From the NCBI GenBank assembly GCA_023379515.1, contig JAMCQQ010000055.1:1-12515 (forward strand): DNA of 12,515 bases, read 5' to 3'. This DNA comes from Actinomycetota bacterium. GTDB taxonomy: Bacteria > Actinomycetota > Humimicrobiia > Humimicrobiales > Humimicrobiaceae. Position 1 is the first letter of the stretch; every line of letters begins with the position of its first letter. The position numbers and the translations under genes were made by a program. The notes under the pieces are model-generated. The model worked only from the letters and a program-made list of their open reading frames with translations. It had not been told where the DNA came from and did no database searches. Shown here piece after piece: positions 7,778-12,515 of this stretch.

Positions 7778-9550
7778 TTATACCCTAACACTTTTTATCT
7801 CCGGCAAATCTTTAACATTGGAAAAATCACAGATTCTGTTTTGCTTTTCCCAGTACTTATATTGAACCTTATAAAGAAGGGATGGGTAAAAAGAACGCTG
7901 GTTTAAAATCAACTTTCTCTGGCATAACCTTTTACATTCATCCGGAAGCATAAGGTTTCTTGCATAGTAATTCTGTGACTGGCTTTGCCTGGCGTTCTCA
8001 AGAAAGCTTCCTATATTTTTGCTTGTACCCTGTATCTTAATAGTAGTATTTCCCAGAAATCTGCTGCAGTATTGTGCAGTAAAATCATCATTAATTCCTA
8101 AGTACAGATGGGTATCGCACATTGATAGAATATCTTCCCAGCAGTCTTTGTAACGGTTTTTCATCTGCGGCAGTGACTGCCATATAAGCATGGGATAAAT
8201 CCGCCTGGACCTCATTGTGCCAAGCATTACCTTTATATTAGGAATCCTGCCTATATTTGCCATTTCTTCAAGTATAAGAAATGTTGGACTATAAAGAGTA
8301 CTTCCATACTCATAAGCTGTTTTATAAAGCTGGTTTAAAATTGTAGTTACCATGGAATTAATAATCGGGGAAAATGCCCTGTCCTTATCAGGCATTAGAA
8401 TAAATAGAGCTATTGGTTTTTCTTTTTTAGCTCCAATTTTTTTAATATCTATTGTGGTTGAGCCTGTTATATCTTTTATACCTTTTATGGAAAACAGTTT
8501 TAGTTTGGTAGCAAGTCCTATTAAGATATTGGCCCGTACCTTATCTTCTGCCAGTAGAAAGTTATTCCATAGCTGAAGAGGTGTTCCACTAATGTTGTAT
8601 TGTTTAAAAAAATTTAAAGCTTTTTTGGGGTTTCTTACATTATCGGAAGTTAAAATTTTTAAAACCTGCCCAAATGTCTGCTGTCTTTCTGGATATATTT
8701 CTTTTACAAAACCAATAAGTGCTCCCAAAAGTTGACCTTCGGATTCTTCCCAAAAAGTATCACTGCTATAAGAAAGTATTGTTGTATCAGCTACAGAACT
8801 AATAAAGCCTTCGGCTATTTCCATAAGTTCCTTTTCACTGGATATGTAATTTATAGGGTTAAGGCTGTCTCCATATTTTAGGTTGATAAAGTCAAGTACG
8901 TAAACATCATATCCACAATTTTCTAAGTACTTGGAAGTTAAGCAGTAAATTTCGCTTTTTGGATCAGTTATTATTAAATCACCTTTTTCATCTAAATTTT
9001 TATACATATATGGAATATGGAATACATTTGGAAGAACAAAGCTTGTAGTCTTAAAGCTTCCAGGGCTTCCCAGTACCAATGTCTGCATATTAAGGTTGCT
9101 TCCTATGGAGTGATATGCTCCGGGTATTCCGATAAAATATTTTAAGTTTGCTACATTTGAACCTAAAAACCACCCCAGATTATCTTTAAAATAATGTTTT
9201 TTTACCTCACTTGAAGTCTGAAATCTTGACGTGCCGTGGCTTCCATAATCATCTTTTTGCATATATCTTTTTTGCAGTTTTGGCTCCAGCATTCCAAAAA
9301 GTGAATACGACAAAAAAAGCCCTATTATCCCCCACCCTAAAATATTGATTGGATTGACTTTAGTAAAAAAATTAAAATAAGTCTTGCTGCTAGTAGCAGT
9401 TTTTATTATAAAATTTTGTGGGACATGCGATAAATTAAACCTGTAGTCTTCAAGAAATTGTCTTAGCACTGATGACAGTATAGGCAGAACAGTTAATATA
9501 ATAATAAGTATTAAAACAGACATTATAATCCTAGTTTTATTAGCAGTCAT
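7778..9550 (-). CDS. VirD4/TraG-type conjugative coupling ATPase
   Basis: 590 residues, ATG at 9550-9548 sharing one base with the relaxase stop (TAATG), so translation is probably coupled. There are two N-terminal membrane helices (about 8-29 and 69-87). The TraG-type segment DYGSHGTSRFQTSSEVKKHYF (about 101-121) follows. Then come the P-loop GSPGSFKT (161-168), the strand LIITDPKSE (192-200), Walker B FLILEEMANIGRIP (424-437) and the WQSLPQ motif (457-462). Length and motif order are those of VirD4 proteins, which receive the relaxase-DNA complex and pump DNA into the transfer channel at the inner membrane. Two deviations stand out: Phe166 replaces the Gly before Lys167, and the Walker B Asp is Glu428. 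No all-alpha domain or C-terminal extension is obvious. The family call is firm; the channel it docks to is not known. Confidence 0.92.
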   Translation of the reverse strand: MTANKTRIIMSVLILIIILTVLPILSSVLRQFLEDYRFNLSHVPQNFIIKTATSSKTYFNFFTKVNPINILGWGIIGLFLSYSLFGMLEPKLQKRYMQKDDYGSHGTSRFQTSSEVKKHYFKDNLGWFLGSNVANLKYFIGIPGAYHSIGSNLNMQTLVLGSPGSFKTTSFVLPNVFHIPYMYKNLDEKGDLIITDPKSEIYCLTSKYLENCGYDVYVLDFINLKYGDSLNPINYISSEKELMEIAEGFISSVADTTILSYSSDTFWEESEGQLLGALIGFVKEIYPERQQTFGQVLKILTSDNVRNPKKALNFFKQYNISGTPLQLWNNFLLAEDKVRANILIGLATKLKLFSIKGIKDITGSTTIDIKKIGAKKEKPIALFILMPDKDRAFSPIINSMVTTILNQLYKTAYEYGSTLYSPTFLILEEMANIGRIPNIKVMLGTMRSRRIYPMLIWQSLPQMKNRYKDCWEDILSMCDTHLYLGINDDFTAQYCSRFLGNTTIKIQGTSKNIGSFLENARQSQSQNYYARNLMLPDECKRLCQRKLILNQRSFYPSLLYKVQYKYWEKQNRICDFSNVKDLPEIKSVRV

Positions 9551-10515
9551 TATCTTTCTCTCTCTATGTCTTTAGTCATATGCCTTTCTCTTGACCTTGA
9601 AAGATTTTCTTTTTTGGCTTCAATCCTTATTTTTTCTTTCTCGATATCTCTTGAAATTTTACTGGCTATGCTTTCTATCCCAGGGGCAATTCTACCAAGC
9701 TTCAAATTTACATTTTTTATTTTCGGCATCCTAAAATTAGTGTTTTTATATGGTAAACCCAGGTTTACCTTTTTATGCTCCGGACCTCTTTCAAAAAATC
9801 CTGTAATTTCTTCTTTTGTATAAGCATATCCAAGCTTTTTGCCACGGCAGTATTTTTTCTTTTCCGGATGAAGAAAGCTAAGATTTTTATTTTGTATCTT
9901 CATATCTATGTTAAAGTTTTTCTTTAGATATTGCCTTAACTCAACTAAATTTTTAGAATTCTCTTTTGCCTCATCTATTGCGCAGCGCAGTTGTTCTTTC
10001 CAGATAGGCATTCCTTTTTCTGCCAGCCTATATTCAGCCATCGAGTAGCGATTATGGGCAATAGGTTCTTTTATAATTGATAAATTTTCCCTCTGGCAAA
10101 TTCTGTTGCTTTCCCGCTTAATTTCCCTTAAAGTTTCCTTATTTGAGACTAACTTGCTGCCATTTTTAAAAGATACCGAATTTACTATAAGATGGTTATG
10201 TATGTGATCCTTATCAATATGAGTAACAACCAGCACCTCATGATTTTGAAACTGACTTTTTGCAAGCTCTTTTCCTATCTCGTGAGCTTTTTTTGGATTT
10301 GTTTCATCAGGCTTAAAACTCTGGATTATGTGATGGTAACTAATACCGTCTGTTTTATTGTATAGCTCTTTTGTAGTATTCATTTCATCTATAGCGTTTT
10401 GCGGGGAGCAGTCTTTTCCGCTTATAATGCGTCCGTTAGTTTTTTCTTTGTTTAAAACATAATTTATTATATTTTTTATCCTTCCTTTTGAAGGAATTAT
10501 TTTTATAACTGCCAT
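9550..10515 (-). CDS. MOBP-type relaxase (VirD2/MobA family)
   Basis: 321 residues, ATG at 10515-10513, with no clear Shine-Dalgarno site. Motif I contains the likely nicking tyrosine Tyr19 (NIINYVLNK). ISGKDCSPQNAIDEM (31-45) matches the segment that follows in PF03432 relaxases. Motif II is YHHIIQSFKPDE (60-71). Motif III is HIDKDHIHNHLIVNS (99-113), with the metal-binding His104/His106/His108 type triad. The relaxase domain ends near 150. The remainder is basic and largely helical, ending in an Arg/Glu-rich tail with coiled-coil character (about 285-321). It cuts one strand at oriT, stays attached to the 5' end and is passed to the coupling protein encoded next. At 321 residues it is short, so no helicase or primase domain is fused. 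MobC-like protein upstream is its expected partner. Confidence 0.92.
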   Translation of the reverse strand: MAVIKIIPSKGRIKNIINYVLNKEKTNGRIISGKDCSPQNAIDEMNTTKELYNKTDGISYHHIIQSFKPDETNPKKAHEIGKELAKSQFQNHEVLVVTHIDKDHIHNHLIVNSVSFKNGSKLVSNKETLREIKRESNRICQRENLSIIKEPIAHNRYSMAEYRLAEKGMPIWKEQLRCAIDEAKENSKNLVELRQYLKKNFNIDMKIQNKNLSFLHPEKKKYCRGKKLGYAYTKEEITGFFERGPEHKKVNLGLPYKNTNFRMPKIKNVNLKLGRIAPGIESIASKISRDIEKEKIRIEAKKENLSRSRERHMTKDIERER

Positions 10516-10530
10516 AAATATATTTATTCT

Positions 10531-10848
10531 TTATAATTTTTTCATTATCACGGCCAAACTGGTCCATACTGTTTTTAGGTCTTCTTTTATATCTTCAAGA
10601 TTGTTCCCTAACATGGCTGATGTATTACAATCTACTGAACGGGTTATTTTATCCAGGTTACTTCCTATTCTTTTAAATTCAATAATTAGATCTCTTATGC
10701 CTGGAACAACTGTAATGTTTTTACCAAGTGAGCATTTTCTAATATAGTCACTGCGATAAAAATTAGTTTTTGATACCTTATCTTTTAGAAGTACCAATTC
10801 TTTTTCATCCAACCATATCGTAACTGGATAATTTCTTTTTCTTGCCAT
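10531..10848 (-). CDS. mobC: MobC-like relaxosome accessory protein
   Basis: 105 residues, ATG at 10848-10846. The N-terminal part (1-45) has the ribbon-helix-helix pattern of MobC proteins: basic MARKRN, a strand PVTIWLDEKE, then two helices including NFYRSDYIRKCSLGK. The second part has the MobC signature EFKRIGSNLDKITRSV (57-72), corresponding to the usual 'RIGNNLNQIAR', and ends in a helix. MobC binds oriT DNA and helps the relaxase open the nic region, and it often represses its own promoter. It is the first gene of the operon. No Shine-Dalgarno site precedes it; instead a 9-codon minigene stops three bases before its ATG. The assignment is strong on the signature and on the relaxase gene 15 bases downstream. 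Confidence 0.85.
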   Translation of the reverse strand: MARKRNYPVTIWLDEKELVLLKDKVSKTNFYRSDYIRKCSLGKNITVVPGIRDLIIEFKRIGSNLDKITRSVDCNTSAMLGNNLEDIKEDLKTVWTSLAVIMKKL

Positions 10849-10851
10849 TTT

Positions 10852-10881
10852 TTATATAGTGATTTTTTTATACGCTTTCAT
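10852..10881 (-). other. possible 9-codon minigene coupled to mobC
   Basis: Reads MKAYKKITI followed by TAA. The stop lies three bases before the mobC ATG, which itself lacks a ribosome binding site. An AAAAAAGGA stretch abuts this ATG, closer than ideal. Ribosomes ending here could reinitiate at mobC. There is no homology evidence. Confidence 0.25.
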
Positions 10882-10911
10882 TCCTTTTTTCTATCTTTAC
10901 TGCTTTTTACT

Positions 10912-10929
10912 TCATTGTTCTATTTCCAT
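10912..10929 (-). other. possible 5-codon leader minigene
   Basis: Reads MEIEQ then TGA, preceded by a very good site (AAGAAGGTG, 10934-10942) with about four to five bases of spacing. It is the best ribosome binding site in the mob leader, yet it serves only this tiny frame. It could be a translational leader, or the site may be a remnant of a lost gene. Confidence 0.25.
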
Positions 10930-10962
10930 AATTCACCTTCTTCTTTTATATAAAACAAATTA

Positions 10963-10991
10963 AATATATCATAATGTTGACTAAACAACAA
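10963..10991 (-). promoter_or_regulatory. candidate sigma-A promoter of the mob/Tad operon
   Basis: On the minus strand TTGTTG (10991-10986) and TATATT (10968-10963) are separated by exactly 17 bases. The -10 matches TATAAT at five of six positions; the -35 matches TTGACA at only three of six. It is the best placed promoter upstream of mobC. An inverted repeat overlaps the -35 and spacer. Confidence 0.4.
10975..10990. repeat. inverted repeat TGTTG-6-CAACA, possible operator
   Basis: Perfect 5-base arms (10975-10979 and 10986-10990) around ACTAAA. They overlap the candidate -35 box of the mob operon. MobC-type ribbon-helix-helix proteins commonly bind short inverted repeats near oriT and their own promoter, so self-control is plausible. 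The arms are short enough to arise by chance in AT-rich DNA. Confidence 0.3.
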
Positions 10992-10997
10992 TAATAT

Positions 10998-11011
10998 TAG
11001 AAATATTTCTA
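10998..11011. repeat. 14-base perfect palindrome upstream of the mob promoter
   Basis: TAGAAATATTTCTA reads the same on both strands and sits just upstream of the candidate promoter, at the junction with the IS remnant. It could be a regulator site or part of oriT. No known nic sequence was recognised beside it. Confidence 0.35.
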
Positions 11012-11028
11012 TTTTCCCTCAAAGATAA

Positions 11029-11257
11029 GGTAGATTTTGTATAGTTAGCTCTGTATCAAGACCAATACTTCTTAAAATACTTGAGGACAGGCATGGAATA
11101 AAATCAACTGTTATTACAAGTCAACTACCTGTAGCAGCCTGGCATGACGTAATTGGTATTCCTATAATATCTGATGCAATATGTGATAAAAATACATAAC
11201 TATTTAAGAATTAAACTGAACGGGCCTTCTGTTAGGCAAATATCTAACAATTTGTAG
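11029..11257 (+). pseudogene. istB: istB remnant (IS21-family helper ATPase), 3' end, frameshifted
   Basis: The frame from 11029 to the TAA at 11197-11199 gives LLKILEDRHGIKSTVITSQL followed by PVAAWHDVIGIPIISDAICDKN. This matches the C-terminal part of IstB proteins (pattern 'LLEILEDRYG.KSTIITSQLPV..W.D.IG.PTIADAILDR'). Another frame then continues the IstB ending with HNYLRIKLNGPSVRQ (from 11195), like 'HNAYRIELKGESMRK', and stops at 11255-11257. So a frameshift lies near 11193-11197. The P-loop half of istB and all of istA are missing. The fragment points away from the conjugation operon. IstB is the ATPase partner of the IstA transposase; this copy cannot be functional. The family call rests on memory of the conserved tail. 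Confidence 0.75.
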
Positions 11258-11313
11258 GATCAAAGTTTACCACTTTTAGGCTAGCTCTTTTGAAAATTTA
11301 AGATGAGAAAAAA

Positions 11314-11361
11314 GTAGCAGGTTTAAAACGGAATGGGTGGCAGATTTTACCGAAATATGCA
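11314..11361 (+). mobile_element. IS21-type right end with two terminal repeats
   Basis: Two related units start 23 bases apart: GTAGCAGGTTTAAAACGGAA (11314) and GTGGCAGATTTTACCGAAAT (11337). Spaced direct repeats of this sort, containing GTGGCAG and CGGAAT, are typical of IS21-family termini, where the IstA transposase binds. They lie about 57 bases after the istB remnant, as expected for the right end, and the segment ends in CA near 11360-11361. The left end is not present. Confidence 0.5.
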
Positions 11362-11534
11362 TAAATTTCGCTAATTTATTTCTAAATATTAAAATAATGT
11401 ATTCAGCCATTGCATAAATCTTCATAAAAAAACAGGAAAATATTAATGACAGCGGTGCGATATTTGTAATATTTATACAAAGACATGAGTGTGGATAAAA
11501 CCCAACAGGCTGTTAGTGAAATTTGAAATTATAG
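11362..11534. other. non-coding stretch between IS end and NACHT-like frame
   Basis: Multiple stops occur in all plus-strand frames, and no RNA gene or strong promoter is seen. A short plus-strand frame from about 11492 (GTGTGGATAAAACCC) runs to a stop at about 11566. It would join the downstream protein only if a 10-base duplication at 11541-11560 were removed. Confidence 0.4.
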
Positions 11535-12515
11535 ATGATAAAATGGACACAAATGGATACAAATAATGACGTAAAGCTAAAAAATCCAGAAATTAAGAAG
11601 CAAATACTGAAATATCATTACCCCTTAGGATTCTCGCCAGCTGATAATTTTGTTGATGACATCATTCAACAGTTCTGGTTCCATGATTTCTATAATAGTT
11701 TCATATCCGATGATGTGTTTCTTAAGCATTTACTTGCATACTTGGATAAGAAGAAACCTATAAAGTTTAACCGTTTTGACTTCTATAGTTTCTTATTCGA
11801 TCAAGTTATAAAATATGGCAAAAACAGGCTGATTTTACAAAAAATTGCACTTGTATTTGAAAAACGCCAATCAGATACATTGAATCCTTCAGAATATGTG
11901 AAATTATTGAGAGACGCCAGTATACCTAAAGGAAAGTTCGATGTTTTATGGATGGAAAAAAAACATCTTGGGAAGATTGGTAAAAGGGATGAGGAAAAAC
12001 TTTTTATTTGGGAACATCATACACTGACGGAATTTCTTGTTGCGGAATTCCTATTAAAACAAGAGAATCTCTTGGATGAATTTAAAAAGCTAGCAATAAT
12101 TGATCAAGAAGGAATTACTGCTTTCAAGCCCTCCTGGAGCGGAGTATTACGTTTCCTCTTAGAGTCTCCAAGAGGTAGCGAAGTAATTGAATGGATAATC
12201 TCATTTCTTAAAATTCACAAAGAAAACATAGATGAAAACTTATCGGAACTTTTGACATTTGTGGATATTGGTATTACCGATGAAATTCGAAAAATAATCT
12301 TTGATCTTATCTACGATTCTTATTTTGAAAGATTAGTCTGGTTACCTGTGTGGACACGTAACAGGCTATCCAATTTTTTAGATAGGAAATCATATTTACG
12401 AATAAAGAATGACTTAAGAGAATGGTCAAATGAAACAGAAACCTTTGTTAGGCGTGCTAATATTGCATCTATTGTCGAAGGACTGTTAGAAAAAGAAAAT
12501 AAGCTTATTACAGCT
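11535..12515 (+). pseudogene. C-terminal part of a NACHT/STAND-like protein, probably 5'-truncated; continues past the right edge
   Basis: Open for 327 codons to the window edge. Possible starts are ATG 11535 or ATG 11553, neither with a ribosome binding site. The product is helical and contains FIWEHHTLTEFLVAEFLLKQ (from about residue 158), which fits the 'F.H.tfqEfLAA.yL' motif of the helical region that follows the ATPase core of NACHT proteins. FNRFDFYSFLFDQVIKYGK before it fits the '..R.eLYe..l..ll' helix. WSGVLRFLLES after it fits the next helical segment. No Walker A or B lies in frame or nearby upstream, so the N-terminal effector and NTPase parts are missing. It is on the opposite strand from the conjugation genes and 174 bases from the IS21-type end. 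Such proteins often act in phage defence. The family call is from motif pattern only. A complete protein with a different N-terminus cannot be excluded. Confidence 0.5.
11541..11560 (+). repeat. tandem 10-base duplication AAATGGAYAC x2
   Basis: AAATGGACAC is followed at once by AAATGGATAC and then AAAT. It lies at the very start of the NACHT-like frame and supplies the second candidate ATG. Since ten is not a multiple of three, it shifts the frame relative to the upstream short frame ending in 'IIDDKMDTN'. Confidence 0.6.

Noticed and set aside
1..12515. CRISPR arrays, tRNA or rRNA genes, integrase, VirB4, secretin and prepilin peptidase
   Set aside because: I looked for each by repeats or motifs on both strands and saw none. 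Absence applies only to this window.

Overview
The window is AT-rich (roughly one third G+C by eye). It uses many ATA isoleucine and AGA/AGG arginine codons, and several starts have strong GGAGG- or AAGGGG-type Shine-Dalgarno sites, including TTG and GTG starts. No secretin or other outer-membrane gene is present. Together this suggests a low-GC monoderm, most likely a Clostridia-type Firmicute; the genus cannot be fixed from the sequence. The content looks like part of an integrative or conjugative element, or a plasmid.

Positions 133-10848 hold eleven minus-strand genes that are tightly packed, with overlaps of a few bases or gaps under 60 bases. They read as one operon running right to left. 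First come three DNA-processing genes: a MobC-like relaxosome protein, a MOBP-type relaxase and a VirD4/TraG-type coupling ATPase. Next is a ParA/TadZ-like P-loop protein. The rest follows the canonical Tad (tight adherence) pilus order: SAF-domain CpaB/RcpC-like protein, TadZ/CpaE-like ATPase, TadA/CpaF-like secretion ATPase, TadB-like and TadC-like membrane platform proteins, a 48-residue pilin-like peptide, and two TadE/TadF-like single-pass proteins. No VirB4, VirB6, cell-wall hydrolase or prepilin peptidase lies in the window. My main inference is that a Tad-type filament machine here serves as the envelope-spanning part of a conjugation system, fed by MobC, relaxase and coupling protein.

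Positions 10849-11534 carry no intact gene. They hold a purine-rich leader with two minigenes, a candidate promoter overlapping an inverted repeat, a 14-base palindrome, and a decayed plus-strand IS21-family fragment (the frameshifted 3' end of istB plus IS21-style terminal repeats). From 11535 to the right edge a plus-strand reading frame encodes what looks like the C-terminal half of a NACHT/STAND-type protein with no P-loop part. It appears to be 5'-truncated and may be a defence-gene remnant. The first 132 bases hold no recognisable gene.
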